Shown one piece after another: positions 25,257 to 34,321 of a DNA stretch of 64,000 bases (position 1 is its first letter; each line of letters begins with the position of its first letter). A model generated the notes under the pieces. That model was not told the DNA's origin. It did not search any database and saw only the letters and a program-made list of their open reading frames with translations. Position numbers and translations under genes: made by a program. Origin of the DNA: Amycolatopsis nalaikhensis (GTDB lineage Bacteria > Actinomycetota > Actinomycetes > Mycobacteriales > Pseudonocardiaceae); assembly GCF_030264295.1 (NCBI RefSeq), contig NZ_CP127173.1, positions 3,107,501-3,171,500 on the forward strand, given 5' to 3'.

Positions 25257-26090
25257 CTACGGCTTGCGGCCGACGCCGCCGGCGATGGTGCGCTGCGCGA
25301 CGTTGAGCTCCTTGAGGCGCGGGCCGTCCGGCCACCAGTCGGCGCACAGCGTCACGCCGGGCTCGACGAGCTCGAGACCGGGGAAGAGGTCCTCGATCTC
25401 CTTCTGCGTCCGGAACGTGCCCGAGCCCATCGGGCTGTGCAGGAAGAAGTCCTCCATCCGGCGCGCGGTCGCGGAGTCCTCGTTCTCGGGGTCGAAGAAG
25501 TGGCTGATCCCGACGAAGGAGCCGGACGGCAGGGCGTCGACGTACTCCTTCATGATCTCGGCCGGCCGCTCGTGCGGGCCGTTGAAGTGGTGCAGCGTGC
25601 CCATCTGCAGCAGGACGAGCGGCTGCGTGAAGTCGATGTGCTGGCGGACGACCTCGTTCTCGAGGATCCGCTGCGGCTCGAAGATGTCCTCGGCGACGAA
25701 GTGGGTGTGCTCGTTCTCCTCCAGCAGCGCCCGGCCGTGGGCGAGGACCACGGGGTCGTTGTCGACGTAGACGACCGTCGTCTCCGGGTTGATGCGCTGG
25801 ACGACCTGGTGGGTGTTCTCCGCCGTCGGCAGGCCGGAGCCGAGGTCGAGGAACTGGGTGATGCCCGTCTGGTCGGCCAGGAAGCGGCAGACCCGGATGA
25901 GGAAGCCGCGGTTCTCGAAGGCCAGGTCCTGCGCCTCCGGGGCGGCCTTCTGCACCTTGTGCAGGACCTCCCGGTCGATCTCGTAGTTGTCCTTCCCGAG
26001 CAGGAAGGCGTCGTACACGCGCGCGATGCTCGCTCGGGTCGGGTCGACCCCCACGGGAACTCGTTCGGTCCGGGTCGCGGCGTCGGGCAT
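25257..26090 (-). CDS. SAM-dependent methyltransferase (DUF574 family)
   Basis: A 277-residue member of the actinobacterial DUF574 / S-adenosylmethionine methyltransferase family. The N-terminus PTRASIARVYDAFLLGKDNYEIDR is diagnostic, followed by the SAM-binding glycine motif FLDLGSGLPT (about 81-90) and the acidic loop VYVDNDPVV. Genes of this family are abundant in Streptomyces and Amycolatopsis and are frequently next to XRE/DUF5753 regulators, as here, where it is divergent from one. The methyl acceptor is unknown. A perfect 16-bp palindrome in the intergenic region probably controls it. Confidence 0.88.
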   Translation of the reverse strand: MPDAATRTERVPVGVDPTRASIARVYDAFLLGKDNYEIDREVLHKVQKAAPEAQDLAFENRGFLIRVCRFLADQTGITQFLDLGSGLPTAENTHQVVQRINPETTVVYVDNDPVVLAHGRALLEENEHTHFVAEDIFEPQRILENEVVRQHIDFTQPLVLLQMGTLHHFNGPHERPAEIMKEYVDALPSGSFVGISHFFDPENEDSATARRMEDFFLHSPMGSGTFRTQKEIEDLFPGLELVEPGVTLCADWWPDGPRLKELNVAQRTIAGGVGRKP

Positions 26091-26124
26091 GGTGAACCTC
26101 GCAAGTTCTGTGTCGAAAGTCTCG

Positions 26125-26140
26125 TACTCTACGTAGAGTA
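26125..26140. promoter_or_regulatory. Perfect palindromic operator TACTCTACGTAGAGTA
   Basis: A 16-bp perfect palindrome in the 164-bp gap between the divergent methyltransferase (start 26090) and XRE regulator (start 26255) genes. It is AT-rich against a GC-rich background. Its position 35 bp before the methyltransferase start fits an operator covering that promoter. Confidence 0.6.
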
Positions 26141-26254
26141 GGACTCCACACGCACGCGGTAAACCGGGTCACCTCTTTGCGCAGGACGGCCCAACGTGTA
26201 CTTTCGGTAGTCGGGCTAGAACCACCTGGTGACGTGAGCGCGGAAGGTCCGGGA

Positions 26255-27133
26255 ATGAACGCGGTGAACGCGTCCAGTGGCGAACAGAACATCGGCCCGA
26301 CGGCGCGCCGGATGATCCTCGGTTCGCAGCTGCGCCGTCTCCGTGAAGAGGCGGGCATCACCCGGCAGCAGGCCGGGTACAACATCCGCGGGTCCGAGTC
26401 GAAGATCAGCCGGCTGGAGCTGGGCCGGGTCGGCTTCAAGGAACGCGACGTCACCGACCTGCTCACCATGTACGGCGTCGAGGACGCCACCGAGCGCCAG
26501 ACGTTCCTCGACATGGTCAAGCAGTCGAACGAGCCGGGCTGGTGGCGGCGCTTCGGCGACACGATGCCGAACTGGTTCACCGACCTCGTCGGCCTCGAAG
26601 AAGCCGCCGCGCGAATCCAGATCTGGGAGCCCCTGTACGTCTCGGGCCTGCTGCAGATCGAGCCGTACGCGCGGGCGATCTTCAGCCACGGCCGTCCGGA
26701 GATGGCCGACGAGCGCGTCGACCAGCTGGTCGCGCTGCGGATGCGGCGCCAGAAGATGTTCAGCAGGCCGGACGCGCCCCGCGTGTGGATGGTGCTCGAC
26801 GAGTCGGTCCTGCACCGCCCGATCGGCGGGATGAAGGTGCTCAAGCAGCAGATCGAATACCTGCTCGAGATGAGCGCATTGCCGCACGTGTCCGTGCAGG
26901 TCCTGCCGTACGCGCGCAGCGGGCTGTCCGCGGAACACGCCTTTTCGCTCCTGCGGTTCGGCGAACCGGAACTGCCGAACATCGCGTATGTCGAGTACCT
27001 GACGGGTGCGCACTACATCGAGAAGCGCGAAGAGATCGAAAAGTACAGCCGCGCGCTGGACATGCTGGCGGTCGACGCGGAGACGCCGGAGCGCAGCCGC
27101 TCGATGCTCGCCAAGCGCCGCCAGGAGATCTGA
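26255..27133 (+). CDS. XRE-family regulator with DUF5753 domain
   Basis: A 292-residue protein with an N-terminal helix-turn-helix (about 15-75: LGSQLRRLREEAGITRQQAGYNIRGSESKISRLELGR) and a C-terminal DUF5753 domain (IWEPLYVSGLLQIEPYARAIF, DRPxxxxx-like MVLDESVLHRPIGG, VSVQVLPYARSG). This is the architecture of the Streptomyces regulators that pair with a DUF397 protein. Such pairs influence development and antibiotic production. The DUF397 partner follows at 27505 on the same strand. ATG 26255 was chosen since the conserved part starts there. Confidence 0.92.
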   Translation: MNAVNASSGEQNIGPTARRMILGSQLRRLREEAGITRQQAGYNIRGSESKISRLELGRVGFKERDVTDLLTMYGVEDATERQTFLDMVKQSNEPGWWRRFGDTMPNWFTDLVGLEEAAARIQIWEPLYVSGLLQIEPYARAIFSHGRPEMADERVDQLVALRMRRQKMFSRPDAPRVWMVLDESVLHRPIGGMKVLKQQIEYLLEMSALPHVSVQVLPYARSGLSAEHAFSLLRFGEPELPNIAYVEYLTGAHYIEKREEIEKYSRALDMLAVDAETPERSRSMLAKRRQEI

Positions 27134-27154
27134 ACCGCTCCCGGCCCGGGCGCG

Positions 27155-27230
27155 CTGAAGGGGACGTTCATCGCATCTGACGCGGTGAAGGGTCCTTTCC
27201 TGGCATCACATGCCAGGAAAGGACCCTTCA
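27155..27230. repeat. Intergenic repeat, copy 1 (GAAGGGGACGTTCATC unit plus hairpin)
   Basis: Unit A, CTGAAGGGGACGTTCATC (27155-27172), is followed 30 bp later by unit B. Unit B is a perfect 21-bp inverted repeat (27186-27206 and 27210-27230) with a 3-nt loop, each arm containing GAAGGGTCCTTTCC or its complement. A second copy with the same order and spacing is at 43981-44057. It lies 21 bp after the XRE stop and can act as a terminator. Confidence 0.8.
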
Positions 27231-27504
27231 GCCCGCGTCGGCCGGGCGTCGCCACGCTCCGTGTTCTGCCTGCCGGAGTGCTCCGATGAGCGGTAACCAC
27301 ACGTAGCGGTTCACCCATTAGGGAATCTAACTATCACCCGATGGGTTAACCGTGACCTGGTGGTTCTTTACCCTGCGAGAACTTTGCAAGAAATTCTGCA
27401 CGTGCATTTACCGCTGCAGGCACACGTGCTAGCCTCCGATACGCGGGCAAATGCACATGCATCTGCATTGCCCCGGAAGGTTTTCCGCATCGAGAGGTGG
27501 GACC
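27231..27504. promoter_or_regulatory. DUF397 promoter region with three TGCANNTGCA sites
   Basis: A likely promoter has TTTACC (27407-27412), a 17-bp spacer and TAGCCT (27430-27435). Three TGCANNTGCA sequences flank it: TGCACGTGCA at 27397-27406, TGCACATGCA at 27452-27461 and TGCATCTGCA at 27458-27467, the last two overlapping. They are good candidates for operator half-site arrays of the neighbouring XRE protein. An imperfect 11-bp inverted repeat (27308-27318 and 27341-27351) lies further upstream. No other gene is seen in this gap. Confidence 0.5.
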
Positions 27505-27744
27505 ATGGCAGAGCGATTCGAGAACGGCATCCCGGCCGATCGGCTGTCCGGTGCCGAGTGGCGCAAGGCCAGCTACAGCGGTGCTGTCGGCAACTGCGTC
27601 GAGGTCGCGCCGCTGTCCACCGGCGAGATCGCGATGCGCAACTCGCGGTTCCCGACCGGCCCGGCGCTCGTCTACACGCGCGCGGAGATGGCGGCGTTCC
27701 TGGCGGGTGCGAAGGACGGTGAGTTCGACGATGTCCTCGGCTGA
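27505..27744 (+). CDS. DUF397 domain protein
   Basis: A 79-residue protein with the DUF397 pattern WRKASYSGAVGNCVEVAPL, then IAMRNSRFPTGPALVYTRAEMAAFLAGAKDGEFDD. DUF397 proteins are small partners of XRE/DUF5753 regulators in actinobacteria and are thought to counteract or modify their DNA binding. GAGAGGTGG precedes ATG 27505. The distal end overlaps the next gene by 14 bp, implying translational coupling. It is separated from its regulator by the intergenic repeat and its own promoter. Confidence 0.9.
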   Translation: MAERFENGIPADRLSGAEWRKASYSGAVGNCVEVAPLSTGEIAMRNSRFPTGPALVYTRAEMAAFLAGAKDGEFDDVLG

Positions 27745-28036
27745 GGCCGTCGCCCCCGTCTTCGACATCGAAACCGGACTGCAGGAGCTGGTGGCTCGCG
27801 GCTACCAGTTCGTCCACCCCGCCGACGAAAGCGGCGAAGTCCTCGCCGTCGTCGGTGTGCGGGTGCACGACGACGTGGTGGACGTGGTCCGGCTCAATGC
27901 CGAGGACGACGTGGTAGCGACCCGGATGCCCGGCACCGAAGAGAACATCTTCGAGCCGGAGCGGTGGCTGTGGCGCCGCCGTGGCGAAGGCGCACAGGTG
28001 CTCACGGAGATCCTCGCGTTGCCGGATGCTTGCTAG
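27731..28036 (+). CDS. Small hypothetical protein coupled to DUF397
   Basis: A 101-residue acidic protein starting at ATG 27731 inside the end of the DUF397 gene. It reads as an alpha/beta domain: FDIETGLQELVARGYQFVHPADE, then VLAVVGVRVHDDVVDVVRLNAEDDVVATRMPG, then IFEPERWLWRRRGEGAQVLTEIL. I cannot assign a family. The 14-bp overlap and lack of its own ribosome binding site suggest it is produced together with DUF397. Confidence 0.75.
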   Translation: MSSAEAVAPVFDIETGLQELVARGYQFVHPADESGEVLAVVGVRVHDDVVDVVRLNAEDDVVATRMPGTEENIFEPERWLWRRRGEGAQVLTEILALPDAC

Positions 28037-28048
28037 ACAACAAGGCTT

Positions 28049-28092
28049 CAGGCCCTGTCCGAAGTGGTCAGTACCACGTCGGGCGGGGCCTG
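28049..28092. terminator. Interrupted hairpin before purF
   Basis: Outer stem CAGGCCC (28049-28055) with GGGCCTG (28086-28092) and inner stem GTGGT (28064-28068) with ACCAC (28073-28077) stack into one long imperfect hairpin. It is probably the terminator of the DUF397 unit; a role in the purF leader is less likely because a TACACT -10-like box lies downstream of it. Confidence 0.5.
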
Positions 28093-28153
28093 ACTCATGT
28101 CCGCACCGTCTACACTGAAATCGGCCTGACCACGTCTTCCCAGGAGCTCCTCG

Positions 28154-29680
28154 GTGGTTTCCGACCCGCAGCTCGTGTCCGACCAGCCCGAACCGGAACC
28201 CCGCGAGGAGTGTGGCGTCTTCGGCGTCTGGGCTCCCGGGGAAGAAGTCGCGAAGCTGACCTACTACGGGCTCTACGCCCTGCAGCACCGGGGCCAGGAG
28301 GCCGCCGGCATCTCCGTCTCCGACGGTTCGCAGATCGTGGTCTTCAAGGACCTCGGCCTGGTGAGCCAGGTGTTCGACGAGCAGATCCTGCAGTCGCTGC
28401 AGGGCCACATCGCCGTCGGGCACTGCCGGTACTCGACCACCGGCGCGACCATCTGGGAGAACGCCCAGCCGATCTTCCGCACCACGGAGACCGGTAGCGG
28501 CCTTTCCTTCGCGCACAACGGCAACCTCGTCAACACCGCCGAGCTGCGCGAACGCACCATCGAGGCGGGGCTCAAGCCGCACGCGGGCCTCACCGGCTCG
28601 TCCAGCGACTCCGACCTGATCTGCGGCCTGCTCGCCGCGAACGCCGCCGACAAGGGCATCGAGGCCGCGGCCATGGAGCTGCTGCCCACCCTGAAGGGCG
28701 CCTTCTGCCTGGTGTTCTCCGACGAGAACACGCTGTACGCGGCGCGTGACCCGCACGGCGTCCACCCGCTGGTGCTCGGACGGCTCGAGCGCGGCTGGGT
28801 CGTCTCGAGCGAGACGGCGGGCCTCGACATCGTCGGCGCGTCGTTCGTCCGCGAGGTCGAGCCCGGCGAGCTGATCGCGATCGACGCCGAGGGCCTGCGC
28901 TCCTCGCGGTTCGCGAACCCCGATCCCAAGGGCTGCGTCTTCGAGTACGTCTACCTCGCCCGCCCCGACACCACGATCGCCGGCCGCGGCGTGCACGCCA
29001 CCCGCGTCGAGATCGGCCGCCGCCTGGCCAAGGAGCAGCCGGTCGAGGCCGACCTCGTGATGCCCGTTCCCGAGTCGGGTACGCCGGCCGCGATCGGGTA
29101 CGCGCAGGGCTCCGGCATCCCCTACGGCACCGGCCTGGTGAAGAACGCCTACGTCGGGCGCACCTTCATCCAGCCGTCCCAGACCATCCGCCAGCTCGGC
29201 ATCCGGCTCAAGCTGAACCCGCTGCGCGACGTCATCCGCGGCAAGCGCCTGGTCGTCGTGGACGACTCGATCGTCCGCGGCAACACCCAGCGCGCGCTCG
29301 TCCGGATGCTGCGGGAGGCCGGCGCGCTCGAGGTGCACGTCCGGATCGCGTCACCGCCCGTGCGCTGGCCGTGCTTCTACGGCATCGACTTCGCCTCGCG
29401 GGCCGAGCTGGTCGCGAACGGCGTCGACCTCGACGGCATCCGGCGCTCGATCGGAGCCGACTCACTGGGCTACATTTCCCTGGACGGCCTGGTCGCGGCG
29501 GCGGAACAGCCGAAGTCGCGGCTGTGCACGGCGTGCTTCTCCGGCGAGTACCCGATCCCGCTCCCGGAGGACGCGCTGATCGGGAAGCACCTGCTCGAAA
29601 GCCTCGACGCGGTCAATGGCGCGGCAACCCCGGTCAGCCCCGCCGGGTACGGTGCCGAGGACGCCGTCCGGCGTCCCTAG
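28154..29680 (+). CDS. purF: Amidophosphoribosyltransferase PurF
   Basis: A 508-residue enzyme that makes phosphoribosylamine from PRPP and glutamine, the committed step of purine synthesis. The N-terminal nucleophile is C20 (EECGVFGVW), so a 19-residue propeptide must be removed. Glutaminase residues lie in HNGNLVNT and the GSSSDSD stretch. The phosphoribosyltransferase PRPP loop is VVVDDSIVRGNTQ (about 366-378). Cysteines in RLCTACFSGEYP and IASPPVRWPCFYGID fit the iron-sulfur-cluster type of PurF. GTG 28154 follows AGGAG. purM follows after 29 bp. Confidence 0.97.
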   Translation: MVSDPQLVSDQPEPEPREECGVFGVWAPGEEVAKLTYYGLYALQHRGQEAAGISVSDGSQIVVFKDLGLVSQVFDEQILQSLQGHIAVGHCRYSTTGATIWENAQPIFRTTETGSGLSFAHNGNLVNTAELRERTIEAGLKPHAGLTGSSSDSDLICGLLAANAADKGIEAAAMELLPTLKGAFCLVFSDENTLYAARDPHGVHPLVLGRLERGWVVSSETAGLDIVGASFVREVEPGELIAIDAEGLRSSRFANPDPKGCVFEYVYLARPDTTIAGRGVHATRVEIGRRLAKEQPVEADLVMPVPESGTPAAIGYAQGSGIPYGTGLVKNAYVGRTFIQPSQTIRQLGIRLKLNPLRDVIRGKRLVVVDDSIVRGNTQRALVRMLREAGALEVHVRIASPPVRWPCFYGIDFASRAELVANGVDLDGIRRSIGADSLGYISLDGLVAAAEQPKSRLCTACFSGEYPIPLPEDALIGKHLLESLDAVNGAATPVSPAGYGAEDAVRRP

Positions 29681-29709
29681 CAGTCCTTCCAGTAGGGAGT
29701 CCGTCCACC

Positions 29710-30780
<1,071 letters not shown>

Positions 30781-30782
30781 CG

Positions 30783-31217
30783 GTGGCGGCCACCGGGGAC
30801 GTGGTGGTCGGCTCCCGGTTCGTGGTCCCGGAAGCCGAGCTCAGCGAACGCTTCTCGCGCTCGTCCGGCCCCGGTGGCCAGGGCGTCAACACCACGGACT
30901 CGCGGGTGGAGCTGTCGTTCGACGTCGCGTCGTCGCCGTCGATCCCGGAGCACCTGCGTGACCGCGTGCTGGCCGCGCTCGGGTCCCGGCTGGTCGACGG
31001 CGTCCTGACGATCGCGGCCAGCGAACACCGCTCCCAGCTGCAGAACCGCGAGGCGGCGCGGGGTCGCCTGGCGAACCTGCTGCTCGACGCGTCGGCCCCG
31101 CCACCCGCCAAGCGACGTCCGACGAAGCCGTCCCGCGGCTCGAAGGAACGCCGGCTCGCGTCGAAGAAGCGCCGGAGTGACGTCAAGCGCGGCCGCTCCG
31201 GCCGCTTCGACGACTGA
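30783..31217 (+). CDS. arfB: Alternative ribosome-rescue factor ArfB (peptidyl-tRNA hydrolase)
   Basis: A 144-residue protein with the GGQ catalytic loop (G31-G32-Q33 in SGPGGQGVNTTDSRVEL) and a basic C-terminal tail (KPSRGSKERRLASKKRRSDVKRGRSGR) that enters the empty mRNA channel. This is the ICT1/YaeJ/ArfB layout. It hydrolyses peptidyl-tRNA on ribosomes stalled at mRNA ends. The gene is coupled to purM, starting 2 nt after its stop codon. It lacks the codon-recognition domains of class I release factors. Confidence 0.92.
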   Translation: MAATGDVVVGSRFVVPEAELSERFSRSSGPGGQGVNTTDSRVELSFDVASSPSIPEHLRDRVLAALGSRLVDGVLTIAASEHRSQLQNREAARGRLANLLLDASAPPPAKRRPTKPSRGSKERRLASKKRRSDVKRGRSGRFDD

Positions 31218-31297
31218 CCTGATCAGCGCAGGGATTTCACCCGTTCAGCCGAGTACGTTCGCGTCTTCTCCCCGACTCATCTCATACGGGAGGAGCG

Positions 31298-32014
31298 ATG
31301 AACAGGACAAAAGCGATCGCGGCGCTGGCGGCCGTCGTGCTGGCGGCCGGGTGCGGGAGCCAGGACAACGCAGGCAATGACGGCGACGGCGGGCCGACGC
31401 TCGACCCGACGTCCTACACCACACCGCTGACCGAAACCACGGGCCCGACCACCGGCGCGACCACGGGTGGTTCATCCGGCGGCCGGGTCATCAAGATCGG
31501 CGGCCCCAACGCCGAAAACCGCAACCCGCGCACGCCGTGGCCGACCATCTACGCGGATTCGACGTCGTACGGGTGCACCGAGCGGCACAACACCGGCGCC
31601 GACATCCCGGTCACGGTCACCGACGCGCGGATCGTCGGCACCCTCGTCCACCTGGACGCCAACTGGCACGAGTGCGAGCTGCAAGGGTACGACGACCGGC
31701 CGGCCGACCACGGCTGCGCAGGCCGCACCCTGCAACCGGATCCGGATCTCGCGGGCCGCGGGTGCCTGCTCGCGCTGCGCGTCGACCCGATCCACGCGGC
31801 GGAGCACCGGGTCGTCCTGCGCCTGACCTTCCGGGCGACCTGCCGGTCCGCGCGGGAACGGCCGTGCGGCTCGCTGACGGAATTCCCCGCCACCGTCCAG
31901 TGGACCGCCGACGAGACGGTGACCGTGCGGGACCGGAACTTCGACGAGGTCACGACGTCGAACCCGCCCGAGTCCACCTCGGACACCGCGACCACGACGA
32001 CGCCGACGTCGTGA
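31298..32014 (+). CDS. Secreted lipoprotein of unknown function
   Basis: A 238-residue protein with a lipoprotein signal ending LAAGC (C19), followed by a 40-residue Thr/Gly-rich linker. A domain of about 150 residues with five or more cysteines follows, and the tail is Thr-rich. I cannot assign the folded part (segments such as IPVTVTDARIVGTLVHLDANWHECELQGYDD). GGAGGAG precedes ATG 31298. The stop overlaps the start of the following membrane gene (GTGA), so the two are made together. Confidence 0.8.
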   Translation: MNRTKAIAALAAVVLAAGCGSQDNAGNDGDGGPTLDPTSYTTPLTETTGPTTGATTGGSSGGRVIKIGGPNAENRNPRTPWPTIYADSTSYGCTERHNTGADIPVTVTDARIVGTLVHLDANWHECELQGYDDRPADHGCAGRTLQPDPDLAGRGCLLALRVDPIHAAEHRVVLRLTFRATCRSARERPCGSLTEFPATVQWTADETVTVRDRNFDEVTTSNPPESTSDTATTTTPTS

Positions 32015-32862
32015 GCGACCAGCCGTGGCTGCAGCGGCTCTCCCAGTTCGCGTCCATCGCGGCGCCGAGCAGCGTCGCCGCGGCCCTGCTGTTCTACTTC
32101 GGCTACGTCGCGACCTACGCGCGGTACCTCTACTTCGGGGTGGACCTCACCGCGCTCGACCTCTCGACGACCGACGTCGTGCTGCACGGCGCCGAAGCGC
32201 TCTACGCGCCACTCGTCGGCCTCGTCGTGCTCGTGCTCGCCGTCCACCTCGTCGTCCGCGGGCTCCGGCGGGCCCTCGCCCGGGGAGACTGGGCACGGAC
32301 GTTGCGGGCGGTCGCGGTCGTGCTCGTGCCCCTGGGGGTGCTCCTGTTCGCCCGCGGTGTCGTGGGCGTGCTGTGGCCGGCGGTGTCCCAGGACGAGTTC
32401 CCCGGCGTCACGCCCATCGCGCTCGGGTTCGGCCTGCCGCTGGTGGCGATCGGGGTGTGGCTGTGGCGGGCGGTCCACGGCCGGGAAGACCGCGGTCCCG
32501 GCCGGGTGGTGGTCGCCTGCCTGGTCCTTATCGCGCTCCTCGGCGTCTTCTGGGCGACGAACAGCTTCGCGGCCGCGTACGGCCGGGGCATCGCCGAGAC
32601 CGTGGGCGCGCGGATCGCCGAGGAACGCCCGGCGGTCGTCGTCGACACCGAAGAGCCGCTCCAGCTGAGCCTGCCGGGCATGCAGGAACGGCTGCTCCCG
32701 GGCGCGGACGACCGCAAGTTCCGCTACCGGTACCGCGGGCTGCACGTGCTCACCGAGGCGGGCGGGAAGCTGCTGCTCGTCACCGCCGAACGCAACGGCC
32801 GCTCGGGCACGATCGTCGTGCCCTACGACGGCTCGGTCCGGATCCTGTTCGTCCCGGGCTAG
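32011..32862 (+). CDS. Multi-pass membrane protein of unknown function
   Basis: A 283-residue protein with four to five hydrophobic helices: about 12-35, 57-80, 93-118, 130-150 and 165-185. A C-terminal soluble domain of about 95 residues (VVVDTEEPLQLSLPGMQERLLP, FRYRYRGLHVLTEAGGKLLLVTAERNGR) is probably extracytoplasmic. No family assigned. The GTG start overlaps the upstream lipoprotein gene, suggesting a joint envelope function. It overlaps the convergent GNAT gene by 4 bp. Confidence 0.78.
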   Translation: MSDQPWLQRLSQFASIAAPSSVAAALLFYFGYVATYARYLYFGVDLTALDLSTTDVVLHGAEALYAPLVGLVVLVLAVHLVVRGLRRALARGDWARTLRAVAVVLVPLGVLLFARGVVGVLWPAVSQDEFPGVTPIALGFGLPLVAIGVWLWRAVHGREDRGPGRVVVACLVLIALLGVFWATNSFAAAYGRGIAETVGARIAEERPAVVVDTEEPLQLSLPGMQERLLPGADDRKFRYRYRGLHVLTEAGGKLLLVTAERNGRSGTIVVPYDGSVRILFVPG

Positions 32863-33506
32863 CCCAGCGACAGGTGCACGCACTCCCCGGCCGGCCGGTA
32901 GCCGACGCGGACGTAGACGTTGCCGATCCGCAGGTCACCGGGGGTGAGGAACGCGGTGTGCGCGCCCGCTTCGTGGGTTTCGCGGGTGAGGTGCGCGGTG
33001 AGGGCCGCGGCGATCCCGCGTCCCCGGTAAGCCTCGTGCACGGCGATCCCGGCGATCTCGGTGGTGCCGTCGACGACCTCGAGCGCGAGCCCGCCGCCGA
33101 CCACCTCGCCGGTCTCGACGTCCTCGGCCAGCAGGTGCCGCACCCCGGCCCGCAGACCGGCTTGGAGGCGTTCGACCTCTTCGTCGGCGACCTCCGGTGA
33201 TTCGCCGAACGCGACGTTCTGCACCGACCGCATGCGCCGGATGTCCTCGCCGGACTCCGGGGTGCGCAGCCTGATCCCCGCGGGAACCGCGTGGTCGACG
33301 CGGTCGTCCGGCGCGCAGGTCATCAGCGGCACCCGCCGCTCCAGCTCGTATCCGGCCTCGACGAGCAACTGCTCCAGGTCGGGGGCGACGTCGGTGAAGT
33401 ACTCGAGCCGCGGGAGCAGGCCCCGCCGCCGGTACGCCTCGGTCAGCGCGTCGATCTCGGCCGGCGTCGGCTTGGCGCCGTCGTCCGGGATCGCGTAGTT
33501 GAGCAT
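32859..33506 (-). CDS. GNAT-family N-acetyltransferase, N-terminus unresolved
   Basis: A 215-residue acetyltransferase from ATG 33506, with the acetyl-CoA-binding motif in IAGIAVHEAYRGRGIAAALTAHL and a C-terminal NVYVRVGYRPAGECVHLSLG. The same frame stays open upstream for at least 32 more codons with near-perfect G/C third positions (e.g. YVRKTAPRGRETEQIGPF), so the true protein is longer. There is no ATG, GTG or TTG in that extension. An ATT at 33602-33600, 9 nt after AGGA, is the best-placed candidate start. The acceptor substrate is unknown. Confidence 0.82.
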   Translation of the reverse strand: MLNYAIPDDGAKPTPAEIDALTEAYRRRGLLPRLEYFTDVAPDLEQLLVEAGYELERRVPLMTCAPDDRVDHAVPAGIRLRTPESGEDIRRMRSVQNVAFGESPEVADEEVERLQAGLRAGVRHLLAEDVETGEVVGGGLALEVVDGTTEIAGIAVHEAYRGRGIAAALTAHLTRETHEAGAHTAFLTPGDLRIGNVYVRVGYRPAGECVHLSLG

Positions 33507-33664
33507 CGGGTGCGCCGTGTCCGGCGAGTAGGTGGCGAGGAACGGGCCGATCTGCTCGGTCTCCCGGCCGCGCGGCGCGGTCTTGCGGACATAAGCCTGA
33601 ATGGTGGTCGTTCCTCGGCTCGAAGGGACTCTCCGCGGTCAGTTTCGCACGAGCCGCAACCGGA

Positions 33665-34321
33665 TTACTGCCGCTCGGGGTGCGCGATGGCGGCGTAACG
33701 CGTGTCCCACACCGACCTCGGGACCCGCAGGGTGAGCGTCGGGGCCTCGCAGACGGTGCGGCGTTGCGCCGGGATCACCACCGGCACCGGCGGCGGGACG
33801 TCGAGCGAGCGCCAGCCGCGGCGGCTCAGCGCCGCGCCGAGGATCGCGCCCGTCGTGTTCAGCAGGACGTCGTCGGTCGACGTCACCCGGCCGGTGTGGA
33901 TCAGATATTGCGTACCTTCCACCAGCACGGACGCGACCAACGCGGCCAGCGCGACGCGCATCAGCGTGCGCAGGCGGCGCATCCGGATCGGCAGCAGGGC
34001 GCCGAGCGGGCAGAGCAGGAGGACGTTGCCGATCACCTGCCAGAGCGAGCCGTCGTCGCGGAGGGCCGCGGTGATGTCGGCGCCGGGCACGAGGTCGAGC
34101 GTGCTCTCCGAAGAGCCGCCGACGGGCATGGTGACCAGGCAGAACACCAGGAAGGCGACGAGGAGGGCGGCGCTGTCGACGCCCGCCGTCGCGGTCGCGT
34201 AGCGAGCCGGGAGTCTTCGGCGGCGGCGAGCCGCGAGCAGAGGCCACCCGAGCAGCGCGTACGGCAGCGCGATGGCCGAAACCGGAATCATCCCCCAGAA
34301 GGCGCGCAGCAGGGCTTCCAT
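33665..34321 (-). CDS. VanZ-like family membrane protein
   Basis: A 218-residue membrane protein with four to five helices and the VanZ pattern: NVLLLCPLGALLPIR, then EGTQYLIHTGRVTSTDDVLLNTTGAILGAALSR. VanZ itself confers low teicoplanin resistance in enterococci by an unclear route; most relatives, like this one, have no assigned role. The C-terminal 45 residues are a soluble tail. ATG 34321 is preceded by GGGAGG. Confidence 0.88.
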   Translation of the reverse strand: MEALLRAFWGMIPVSAIALPYALLGWPLLAARRRRRLPARYATATAGVDSAALLVAFLVFCLVTMPVGGSSESTLDLVPGADITAALRDDGSLWQVIGNVLLLCPLGALLPIRMRRLRTLMRVALAALVASVLVEGTQYLIHTGRVTSTDDVLLNTTGAILGAALSRRGWRSLDVPPPVPVVIPAQRRTVCEAPTLTLRVPRSVWDTRYAAIAHPERQ

